DNA of 64,000 bases from Chimonanthus salicifolius (Eukaryota; Streptophyta; Magnoliopsida; Laurales; Calycanthaceae): contig CM023537.1 of the NCBI GenBank assembly GCA_013350335.1, positions 48,916,111 through 48,980,110 of the forward strand, given 5' to 3'. The notes beneath the pieces are model-generated. The model did no database searches. It was not told the DNA's origin and worked only from the letters and a program-made list of their open reading frames with translations. The position numbers were made by a program, and so were the translations under genes. Positions 25,801-37,810 of the stretch are shown here, piece by piece; the stretch's first letter is position 1, and every line of letters begins with the position of its first letter.

Positions 25801-28800
25801 TCTCCATGTGAATCCATGAATATAGAATTGATTGGTCTGTTTGAATTAGAATTGCTTGATCTGTTTGAATTGCTTGGCTGTTTCTCAAACAATTACAATT
25901 GGTTTGCTTTTGTGTCCTTAATCTGGATCCAAGATGTTGAAGTTCTGCACTGCAATTTTCTGGATATCGATGTAAAAGATCTCCGCTTCAAAAAGGTAGA
26001 TTGCACAAATCAAAGTAATGATTAATTTGCTGGGAGTGTCTAAAAATGTGGTTAAACGCTGGCAATTTTTTAATTCCATCGTTGTGCATTCATTATTATG
26101 AAGTGGATTTAGGTTACATCTTGATGCCTTTCTTTCCTGCATCTTAAGCATAAACTAACTCATCTCTTGTATTCTATATTATTATTGGTATACAGTACAT
26201 ATTTTGTAATCTTTATGATTCATGAAATAAGTTGTTCATTCTTGTGGAGAATATGAACATTTGTTACATTCTATTCTTATTTTTTCATTTTGGTACTTAA
26301 TTACAAGATTGTGTTTTAGATCAAGACTAGATTACTTATTTTTGAAAATCATCTTAGATTGAAAAGAAAGGATTTGGATCTTTTTGTTGGATCTTTTGAA
26401 TTGGACTAATCATTTGAGCACTGAGTAGCATAAGTACAGTAAAACCTTGATAAACAAATGTTCGATAAATTAATAACCTCTCTTAAATAATAAAATCTTC
26501 TGGTCCCAACTCGGGCCAGTGTACTAAATTAATAGCCTTGCTAAATGCATAAGATAATAATTTTTTAGAAATCCTTAAGGGCCCAACGAAATATAAATTA
26601 ATAATTGATGAAGTAAATAAAAAAATAGCAAACAAAAATTCATAATACAGTATTGAGTAACTTTTTACTTGAAAACTTCTATTTTCTCAATTCAACTCTT
26701 TTCTCAAAATATGGATCTAAAGTTGTCTGCCTTTTCTTTGTACCTAAACTGAACTCAACCTCATCCTTAATTATTTGTAATGCATACACCACCTCTGGTA
26801 TATTTTTTTCATGTTATAACAAGTAGTTATTCAAGGTTACCACTGCTTGAAAGGCCTCTTTTGGAGAAATAGTTGGTAAAACACAACGTCATCTTGATCA
26901 TGATCATCGTCGGTAGGCGTATTCATTACCCCTTAAATAATCTCTTCATCAGTAGGCGATTCCAGTACTGCATCATTCTCACTAGGATAATTCAAAAGGT
27001 GCTCAACGCCCATCACATTTCTGTAGCCTAGATCAGAAATGGCTTCATGTAATCCATGGATGCCTTCATCTTCACGAACTTGTGGTTCAAAAGCTATATC
27101 TTCATCTGATCGAATCTTGCAATGCCGAAAACAGTTTGCAATTGTTGTTGTCTTCACATCAAAGTTCCAAGCTGCAGTAACGAAGTTGATAGCATTCAAT
27201 ATGTTGATTTTTTCAGGATTTGTTGCTCCTACCTCGTAGCCCTCCAAGATGCTAGAATAAAAACGACGTCGATAAGCCATACATGTACAAGTAGTAGAAA
27301 CATAATACTCTCTAAATTAATAAATTATTCATTTACCGATAAATCAATAAACCCGCTAAGATAATAATTCCTCTTGCTCCCAAGAGTATTATTTTATAGG
27401 GGTTTTACTGTACCATAAACTAGTCCACACCATTTAGCATTTGTATATTTCTTTGAAAGTGCAATCAATGTAGTTAACTGACATTCTTAATGATTCACCA
27501 TTCTTGTCCCTTTCAAAATAATTGATCCCATTAAGTCATTTAAGATTCTCTTTCTGTCATTGACTTGTGCCCCTTAATTTGATCGAGATTCTGCATATTC
27601 TCCTGGCCTAGGGCACTATTTAAAAAAAGGGGCCCAAGGCCCATTTGATTCGTAGATCCCATGAGCTCATGCGATTCACTAGACCCAGACCCATTTGAGG
27701 AAATGATGCTCACTCTTTCCTCACTGGGTCCCCCAACCTTCAAACCCACATATGGGTCTTCTCCTGTGCATGGGTCCACTCTTCGTCCTCAAAAGCTATC
27801 AACCTTAGTCGAATCGAAGCGTTTCCCTTTCTGATTCCTGCCAAGGCATCTATCTTCCTGTCTCGATCCCCGTCTTTGAACCCTATTCCAGGAGTTCTCG
27901 TTTTCATTTCCCACCAACACTCCTTCCTTCCCATTTCTATCCCTGTCCCCAAGCCTTGTTCTCGTAGAATCGTCTCCCAACAATGAAAACCTGGCCGAGC
28001 ATGGCCGTGTGCTTGATCCACCATGATTGTTGCACATTATTGCTAGCAAAAGGCCTTGTGCTAAAAAGAGGAAGGCTACCACTTATATACCAAGGAATTT
28101 CCAATTCAACTAGCAATGTGGGACTTTTTTCACCATAGGCACGGGGTATTACATGACTCCTCTTTCGAGATCTCCCAGCTCACCTCTTCCAGCCTGGAGA
28201 AGAATTTTACCCTCAGACCTAACCTCCAGGATAGAAAGCATCTCACCAGAGCTACATTGTTGCGTGTCGTAGCCATCCCCTCCACAACTTTCGCCATTTC
28301 CACTTCTCTTGGTATTCTGAAAGCTCAAATTTTGAATACCAGCCATTTGCTCCAACCCACCCACTGAACTGGAAGCCCATGTGCCAGTCATCTGCCTCCC
28401 ATTGACTCTGACAGATGCTAGGCGAGCTGCAACAATTTTCGACGAACAACCCAACACCTATCTCCAATTCCCAAAAGCTCGTACGGTAGCATATGGCCTA
28501 AGAACAATTCAATAGAACAACCACCTAAAATCATCAGCAAGTATTTTGTGTACTCAACAATGTTTCTTACGGATACCAAGATACATACCTCACTAAGATC
28601 CATCAACGTCAAATTGAGAGGATCGATCGGAAGGATCTCTCTCACCCTTTCTCCTATTTGTCGAAATACACTCGCTATCCATTCCTCAAAGGAATACCAG
28701 TCACTTTGAGCCACATGAGTCTCCTTGCCAGCTTGAAATTAAGTCTATTTCTCTAAACGATATAAACATCTCTTCGCAAAATATCTTTCTCTAATAGATA

Positions 28801-31800
28801 ATCACTTTCCAACCACCTCACTGTCACCTCTTCTGCCCCATGAGATAGGACGAAAGTCTCCACAAAATCAACAGGCCTCACAAAATCAACAGGCCTTAAC
28901 ACCTTTGTTCGAACGATGAACGATCTCTCTAGCCATTCCCTATTTGCTTTCAGTTGCGCTTCTTCTACACCTTTGAGAACATCTGCATAAGAGGCATCTT
29001 CTGCCCTCTCGACTACCCCTGCATGCCCAAAACATTTTCTTCAACACCTAGTAATCTGCCAACACCTACACATTCCCGCTTGTTGTCGCCGCCTATAGAC
29101 TTGTAAGCTTCACCATGAATGTTTCCATCTTCCTCTTTCCATAATCAGGCTTTCTTGACTAATAGTTTCTTGTTCCAATAAGTCACCATGTAGGCCTTAA
29201 TTGCTTCAGAAGCTTGAGATATGTCTTTCATTCTGACGATTGCAAAAACATTACCCTGATTATCCCTCTCTTTTTTAAAAAAATTTGAAAACATCCCTAA
29301 CTTCACCAAACTCACTGAAAGTTTTTTTTTACCCATAACATCGATGCCATTTCAGGGAGATCTCCAACGAATACGGTACAAGTTTCCACTCCAGCATCCT
29401 TAACCTTTGTCATTTCCAGATTCTCCTTCTTAAGTAGAAAAATTGCTCCTACGAGAGGGAGGTGCTCTTCCCTCTGTCCATTTTTCAATGAATTTCTGAA
29501 CCACTTCGATTCTGTAACTGGTGTCGTTTAGTATATTGTAGGGGACCCAGAAAACAACATCAAGATGAACATCATGAGGTATTGTAATACATTTATGATT
29601 TTATAATTTAGTAGATTTATATGTAATTAGGACTTTATGTTTGTGTTTATCTCTAATTTAGAGATATATTTGGTTTAAGATAGATTAGAGTTAGAGTTTG
29701 ATTGAGATAGCCCTAGGGTCAGCTAGAGGCTATAAATACTTGTAACAGTTTAGTTTATGAATACAATACACAGTTTATTCTTTTTCTACATGGTATCAAC
29801 CAAGACTCGATCCTATCAAGTGAGCTGTCAATAAGCACATTTCTTTTTCTCTCCCTTTGCCGGAGAACATACATTGGCAGAGGGAGGGAGGGACATCTCA
29901 ACACTTTTGATCGTGTTTGCTAGTGGCGTTAGTTGCAGCCGATCAGCACCACTGCTTCTCTGTTTCCACCGTTTGTAGATCTGACTTCACAGATCCAGAT
30001 CTGCCTGCGGTGGATTTTCCAGATCTGAAACCTGCCTCTTCTTGTTTTGGATCTGTACTGGCCTCTTATTGCCAGATCTGATCTGTCGTCCCCCCAATCA
30101 ACCTCTCCACCAGGTTTGAGAGATTCATTTGATTGGGTTCATAACCTCTCCACCATCGAGGCTTCTTGTCCAAGGCTGCGTCTGGGTTCCTTTTTTGTTG
30201 CTGCCTGTCACACAGCTTGCTGCCAGACCCCAACGTCAGTCCAGTTGCTCTGTTGCTGTTTTTTGCTATGCCCTTCTGACGCTGGCTGCAACGGAGGTCT
30301 CAGATCTGAATCATACAGATCTAAGCCAAACTTGGCCGCATCCAGATCTGCTTGAGCTCAGGCCCCTTGTATATCCAGATCTACGTCGGGCTGCTGGTGC
30401 TATCACCGCAGCCTGAAACCTGCTGCAGACCTTTCCCTCTGCCTTGCTTCCGCTGATTGCAGCCTTCTGCTGTTCTGCCTTGTTCTTCTCCGTCAACAGC
30501 AAAGAGAGCAAGAGGTCTTGTGTTCTTCTCCGTCATTGGCTTCTCTATTGCTGCATGTTTCTCGCTGATTTGTGTTCACTGGTGGCATCCGTCCACTCAG
30601 ATCTGACCTGAGATATTTTATTTCTGCTGCCCGTGCCGCCTTTTGTTTACTGCTATGACTGTTCTCTGTAGAAAACAACCAGACCCAAGTTGTCCTTTTG
30701 AGGCCACTTCGATTCAAGCCCACATCGTCGGGTCCTCGTTTATTGCTGCTTGCAGAGAACAACTATCTAAGTTTGGAAGAGCACTTATCCCACTGGACAT
30801 GTTTTCAGATCTGATTCCCAGATCTCTGTCAGCACCGCTTCTCTTCAGATCTCATGGACCTTGTGATTGCTGGTCTTCTGGTGCTCCCTCTCCCTGCAGT
30901 CTCAGTTCTCGCCTCAGCACTAATGTTCTCAGCGATGGTTTTGTGGTTGCCTTCTGATGGGCCTGCTCTAGCACTGTTTTTTTTTTTCTGATCCTTTGTG
31001 ATTGGATTCAGCTGTTCTGCAATAGTGCTTTTCTTTCTGCCCATTACTGTACTTGATAAGCCAGATAAAAGAGACAAGACCAATATCACGCAACCGTTGC
31101 AGCATCCGTCCATCCAACGTTCCAATTGGGCCCACATACCACCGTCTCTAGAACTGTTTGCGGTGGCCTCCTTCAGATCTGCTGTATTATTTTAGTTTGT
31201 GCTTTGGCAGGCCTGCTATTGTTGCTGCTTGCTGCAACTCCAAACTTCCCGCTGCCTATCCCTCTGCATCACGTTTTCATGCAACTTGGATGTGGAGCTT
31301 CTCAGCCTAATGTAGATGTGAATCGTCTGTTTAGTTTTGTTGTTTCTTCTCCACACAATCTGTGAGACCTGTGCGAAGAAGAAAGGGACGTAAATTGCCC
31401 TTTTCCTCCTATTTTGTTGAAGCCTAACAAAGGGACGCAAATTGCCCTTCTCCCCTGTTTTGGACACATGTCCTCTTTGTCGTGGAATTTATCCACTTGA
31501 TTATTTGGAGGACTCTGATTCGTCCTGTTTATTTGCTAGCCTTTAGGGATGCAACCATTATTTGCTGGCCTTTATGGCTACAACCATTGTTTGTTGGCCT
31601 TTCCGATCTGATTGATCGATGTGATGGCTTCAGCCTTATTTTGGCAGTTATCATGCCCTTGTTTTTCAGGTGTTCACCGGCTGCATTTTCCAGCCAATCA
31701 ACGCTGCCACATAAACACATATTTGCAGCCAACGCTGCCTCTTCAACAAAATTTTAGCAGTCAACCAGTGTGTTGCTTCTCCAACAAATCATCGTGGCTA

Positions 31801-34800
31801 GTCGGTGTGTTACTTTTGTAGTTCACCTGCCGTTTCTTCACGTTCCAAGCTTCACATTCACACGCTTCAGCTTGCGGGGGCATGTTGTTTTATCATTTAG
31901 TAGATTTATATGCAATTAGGACTTTATGTTTGTGTTTATCTCTAATTTAGAGATATATTTGGTTTAAAATAGATTAGAGTTTGATTGAGATAGCCCTAGG
32001 GTCAGCTAGAGGCTATAAATACATGTAATAATTTAGTTTATGAATACAATACACAGTTTATTCTTTTTCTACATGAGGAGCATGCATTAATTGGCTAACA
32101 ACATTGACAACATGTGATAGATCTGGTTCGGTAATAGTCAAATAAATAAGACATCCCACTAGGCTTTGATAAAACCCGGGGTCTTCTAAAGGTTGACCAT
32201 CAGATGAATGTAGTTTAAAGTTGACGTCAAATGGTGTATCAACAGGCTTGCTTCCTAAGAAGCCAGTTTTTTGGAGAATATCAAGATGATATTTTTGTTG
32301 TGACAGAAAAATACCCTTGGAGCTGCAGGCAGTCTTCAATGCCAAGAAAGTATTGAAAAGGGCTCAGTTCTTCTATATTAATAAAATGTTGTAGGTGTTT
32401 CTTCAAAGTCCTTATGGAGGCATCGCTATTACCTGTCAAGACTATCATCAACATCGACAACTAGAAACATGATATTTGAGCCTCATTGATAAACAAATAT
32501 GGAATAATTAGATTGATTAGTGAAGCCATAGTTCCAAAGAGCAGCACTAAATTTGTCAAACCATGTGCGAAGTGACTATTTGAGCCTACAAAGGGCTTCA
32601 TTAAGTCTGCAAACCAGTCCTTTCTCCCCCTGACGAGTGAATCTAGGAGGAGGTAATATATATATACCTCTTCATGAAGATCACCATGCACAAAAAGCAT
32701 TTTTAACATCTAATTGGTGTAGAGGCCATTGATGGGTGGCAGCAAGGGAAATCAAGATACGCAGTGAAGCCATTTTGGCAACAAGTGAGAAAGTCTCGTG
32801 GTAGTCTCTACAATATGTCTGAGTAAATCCTTTGGCCACTAAATGAGCCTTACGAGCAATAGAACTATCTGGATTATGTTTCAAGGTAAAAACTCACTTT
32901 GCATCCCACGAAGATTTCCCAAAGGGCAAAGGAATCATTTCACATGTTTAGTTTTTTTTTTCTAGGGCATCCAATTCTTCATCCATGACAGCATGCCGTG
33001 ATGGGTGTTGGAGAGCAATATCAACTCTTTTAGGTATGAGAACAATATCTAGGGATGCAAAAAAAATCTGTAGGAGGAAGAACGAGAGTCGTAACTCTCA
33101 CATATTTGGCTATAGGATGGTTTGTGCAGGAGCGCTTACCTTTCCTTAAGGCAATACGTAAATCAAGGCTTTGAGAATTAGTGGAGAAAATACTTGGATC
33201 CATAGAGGACAATGGTGGTGGATGATCAGCAGAGGTCCTGTGATGTTTATTTTGATACACACAGTGAGCAAGGTGCAGAAAATGGTGATGATGGACCTGT
33301 AGAATCAATTGGAACAGGAACAACTAATGGAGAAGATTCAAATTTTGTGGGTTTAGAGGGTACAAAGTAGGGGATATGTTCAAAAAATGTAACATCCCAT
33401 TGAAACAAAACAGTGTCTGGAAACGGGTCAAAGCACTTGTGGCTCTTTTGTGAAGAAGAATATCCAAGGAAAACACATTTGATGGACTTGGGGGATAATT
33501 TATCTCCATGAAAATTATGTAAAAAGCAACACCCAAAGACACAAAAAGAAACTTAATAATGCGTAGAAAAGATGTCTAGATGTGATTTATTCTGTAATAC
33601 TGAGTTGGTAATTGATTAATGAGATAGCATGCCTTGAGGACAAATTCAGGCCAAATAGATTTTGGAACATTGAAGGAGCATGCTACCTCAAAGAGATGAC
33701 GGTTTTTTCTCTCAACGGAACCATTTTGTTTTGGTGTATAAGGGCATGATGTTTGTGATTCAATACCATTCTCCTATAAATATTGCAAAAAAGAAGTAGA
33801 GATATATTCTCCCCCATTTTCATATTGAAGAATCTTAGTAGGACATTGAAAGTAGTCTTTAACGCATTTATGAAAGACACAAAAAGAGTAAAAGCTTCAG
33901 ATTTACATTTCATTAAATATAACCATGTCATGCAAGAAAAATCATCAATGAAAGTTACAAAATTATTATAACTAGTTGGAAAAGAAACAACAGATTTCCA
34001 AACATCAGAATGAATTAAAGACATGAAATTAGAAGATTTATTATTATTGAATAAACTAAAGGAAGTTTTTTGGTGTTTCCCATACTGACAATTCTCACAA
34101 GAAAAAAAAAAATCAAACAACAGTTGAACTAAAACCTTTAAAACATTATTAGATGGATGTACAAAACCCAATGGGATTGGAGTGATGGCCAAGAACCCAC
34201 CTCTGAAAGTGGGAAGTCTTGAATTCGATTCCCACTCCTCCAAATGTAGATTTCCCGTAGTTTTACCCAGTGTCCACCTCTCTCTCTCTCTTTCTTGCAC
34301 TCTCTCCATTTTGTGTTTTATGTTGTTCACAGGTTCGCGCCATTCTTTTAGATCCATCTTGCTCAGGATCTGGAACTGTTGCTGAGAGATTGGATTATTT
34401 GCTTCCTTCGTATACTCCAGGTGATGAGCTTTCCACATACAACTTGATACTAGTTCCATACATATTCATCTCATATGATCCTGTATCCTTCTGTGAGAAT
34501 CATGTACTTTCCATTCTGCCATGTTGTGTGATGTATATGCTCAAAGTAAAAACCAATTGGAATATCATGTTGGTGGAATATTGTTGTAGAAAACCTATGT
34601 TGGAATTTTTTTTTTCTGTTTAACTGTATACTTCCTACTTCTATTAAATGAATTGCAAATGCGCAGTTTCAAAGATAGCCTTTTACGTCTCTCAGGCATT
34701 TTATAAATTTCAGATGTGACCCTACCATATACTATTTGCATTCTTTTTTTTTGATCTGTAACAAGAATACGTCATTAAATGTATGAATATACTAGCAAAG

Positions 34801-37776
34801 GTTATACTGTATGCAATTGTTTACAGTGGTTGGAATTGTTGTTCCATAGATTTTTTTACAAAATTCTCCAACTAGTAATCTTAAGTAGGGTTAGAGTATT
34901 AGTTTTTATTTTATTTTTATCTGTAGCAGGTAAAACAAATTATTAATGTGGATGACAGAATTTTTGGTAATAAGCATGCAAAAGTTGTTTGATCTAGTAA
35001 AAGTTTGTGTCGCAAAAGGCTTATTTGTGAGAATGAAATTTAAAGCCCTAAGGGGCTGTTTGTCTTTTCCCTTCGATGGAAAATTAAGTGCATGAAAAAT
35101 GAGACCATTCTCTTTCTTCCATGACATAATTCTCCTCACCAAGAACACACACACACAAAAAAAAAAGACTTCCCCCTTTTTCTAAGGGGAGTGGGGAGTC
35201 AAAAGTTAGGGTTATTTTAAAGGGTTTGCATTTTTTCATTGGAAAAGGTGATAAGAGTGTCTTTTTGGGGGCATTTGTTTGAGGTGGAGTCTTCCTTTCT
35301 TAGAGTCCATTGGGTTTGTATTGACAAAAAAGCTAGGGGGTGCTAGTGCTTCGAGTTTTTAGATGGTAAAGTGGTTTGGAGTCTGGAGTTTTGGCGTCCC
35401 CTTCTGAGAGATATCCACATCTCAATCTCTTTTATACTCTTTAAAACTATTTCATTTGTAGTGTAAAGAAGACTTGAGGGTGTGAATGAGTGGTCCATTT
35501 AGGGATTTCAAAGTTAAGTCATGTCTCTTTACACCTCCTTGTCCTCCACTATGTGCCTCAACTTGGCACAACCCATAGTTGAAGCTTTTTGTCTGGTTGC
35601 TCTATCTAATAGAGCTCTCACAAGATGCAACCTTCATGGCTGACGTATTTTGCCTCTGGATGTAGATATTTCATGCTCTTTATGCATAGTGAATATGGAA
35701 ATCACCTTTTTTCCCATTGCTTCTTCTCTTAATCAATTTGGTTTTCTTTCCTAGCCCAATGTGGTTTTTTCTTTAGTGTTCCACTGGGGACCATGTAGTT
35801 AGTTGGACTGGGGGAGTCCATTTAGAGGTTATGGTAGGATACTGTGGAAATTCATCCTGGCAACAATGATTTGTCAATGTGAAGGACCGTTAAGGGAGAA
35901 ATCTTTAAGGGAAAGGAGAGTATGGTTTCTGAGGTTTTCAAGTTGGCAAAGATGCACTTTATCAATTTTTTTTTTTTTTTGGGATTAACGTGTGGGAAAT
36001 TCAGACACAGTCTTACTAAAACCCCCACGGATGAGCCCACTACCCCTAAGGCACACCATGGTTAGGCCATGGGGGCTCGAACCCACAACCTCGCGCTTCC
36101 TGAGGCAGGAGGCAACCAGTTGAGCTACACCCATGTGGGTTAAAAATTCAACATGGATTGGGATTGGAAATTGATGTTGAAAACATGAGGAGAAAGGAGA
36201 GGACAATAAAGGGGTGGACGAGTCCTATGAAGGTTCTGTGAAAATTAATGTCAGTTGCGTAGCTAGGGGCAAATTGCGACGGGCTGGAATTGTAGGCATC
36301 CTTAATGATTCAGGGGGACAGGTGCTTGCTTTCTTCTTAGGGCTAGCAGAGAGGAAGGATTCCAATTAGTCATAGCTACATGCAATCAAGGAAGCTTTGA
36401 AGATCTTCAAAAGTATCTTCCAGGGCAAGCTAATAGTGGGGGGGTGATTTGGCTAATGCAGTTCAATCTCCTTATTGAAGGAAAAGACCACCATTGAAGC
36501 TTTTTCCACTATATAGAAAGAGCATGGACATGTCTTTTGTCCATGTGAGGTAATCAGCAAATAAAGTAGTAGACTTTTTGGCAAACTCCGGTGCTCTGAA
36601 GAGTGATTTGCATGTGTACTTCACTTGACTAAGGAGTATAGGTTCCATCTTATATATGTGTCTCTGCTACATACCACTGTTGTCACTGTAATTTGGGGTA
36701 TGGGCTCCATCTTAAAGGCTATATTTTTGTCTCTTGTACTTGATTTTTTCTTTTTGATGCTGTGGATTATTGAGAATGGGGCTCCTGTATCATTTATCCT
36801 CTTTTTTTTTTTAATAACTCATGGCATAATACTAAAAGCAATTACATTTTACTGTGCAGGTCATTCCACTGATGCTTCTGACATGCAAAGAGTGAAAAAA
36901 CTTGCCGCTTTCCAAAGAAGGGCTCTTGCTCATGCGTTAACTTGTATGTTTGGCTACAACCCCCTAAACTATTAAACATAACATTTGCAAGTCATGAGTT
37001 TCTTCTTCTTCTTCTTTTTTGAGTCAGTTAAATTAATCATTCCTCTTTACTTTTCTCTTTCTGGAACTTCAAAAGTAACAGTAGTTTATAGTGGCACAAA
37101 TTTCACAGTACAAGATATTATATAATTTATACAGATGTAAATGATTTTCACCCAACCACATGCATCCTGCTTTAACAAAATACATATTGGCAATATTCTA
37201 CTCTTTCAAGGTTACATCTGTAGGTGTTTGGTTTGTGTTCCTGACTCCAAAGAGACCCTAGTGGGCTAGTGTACTGTACATTCACTTGCAAGGTGATGAT
37301 ACAACCGCAGGGTGATATGGCTACAGATATTTAAATCCTTTTGGTAAGCCTAAATTCAGAAATTCACTTAATGACTTCATCCTCAAGTGAGTTCACATAT
37401 TTCCTGATCAACACGGTGCTTCATCAGCATTCAACTTACAAATTAGAATGTACATGGAACACATGGATATAATTGAATAAGATGTGTAAAGGAACACAAT
37501 GGACAGAAATTGGTTCAATTTCATGCTTATCTACCTACCATATAAAATCAATGGCTTATGGTATTGCAATTTTTAAAGATGAAGATCACAAGGCTAAAAT
37601 GATCAAATAAAGGTATAATTTCACATGTCTTGTTCATAACCCCCACTACCCCACCCACAAACACACACACACACACACACATTTCATACGGTCATGGGCG
37701 CCCCTAATCAATTTTTAGGCCCACTCTCCTTAACCCATCCTTCATAGAATTTCTCTACATAATAAGCTTCACCTAC

Positions 37777-37810
<34 letters not shown>

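Larger units (their letters stand above)
29580..32073 (+). mobile_element. Non-autonomous copia-like LTR element without coding region
   Basis: LTRs 29580-29790 and 31883-32073 (about 200 bp) are flanked by a perfect TGAGG duplication (29575-29579 and 32074-32078). The primer site tggtatcaacc follows the 5' LTR, and the polypurine tract gcttgcggggg precedes the 3' LTR. The LTRs carry ggctataaatac, a TATA box. The 2.1-kb interior has no gag or pol and is strewn with CAGATCT/AGATCTG words. It resembles copia leader DNA that can move only with borrowed proteins. It sits inside the minus-strand copia relic. Confidence 0.85.
29553..34165 (-). mobile_element. Ty1/copia pol relic, minus strand, split by a 2.5-kb element
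   Basis: No LTR remains. Minus-strand pieces are the gag-pre-integrase/integrase start with [17 protein letters not shown] and LIHSDVWKS then [16 protein letters not shown] (34130-33680), RT with [20 protein letters not shown] and [14 protein letters not shown] (32884-32690), and the RT end with [14 protein letters not shown] (about 32150) that continues after the 29580-32073 insertion as HDVHLDVVF (29575-29550). RNase H is lost, and stops and frameshifts are many. Both ends are truncated. Confidence 0.75.

Noticed and set aside
34182..34623. Open frames 34182-34385 and 34270-34623 as genes
   Set aside because: They overlap the NSUN5 exon 34333-34420 and read through intron. Only the exon part has family similarity.
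36060..36140. A tRNA gene on the minus strand
   Set aside because: The A and B boxes are present, but the folded cloverleaf with matching acceptor ends is not, and a body plus A-tail follow, so it is a SINE.
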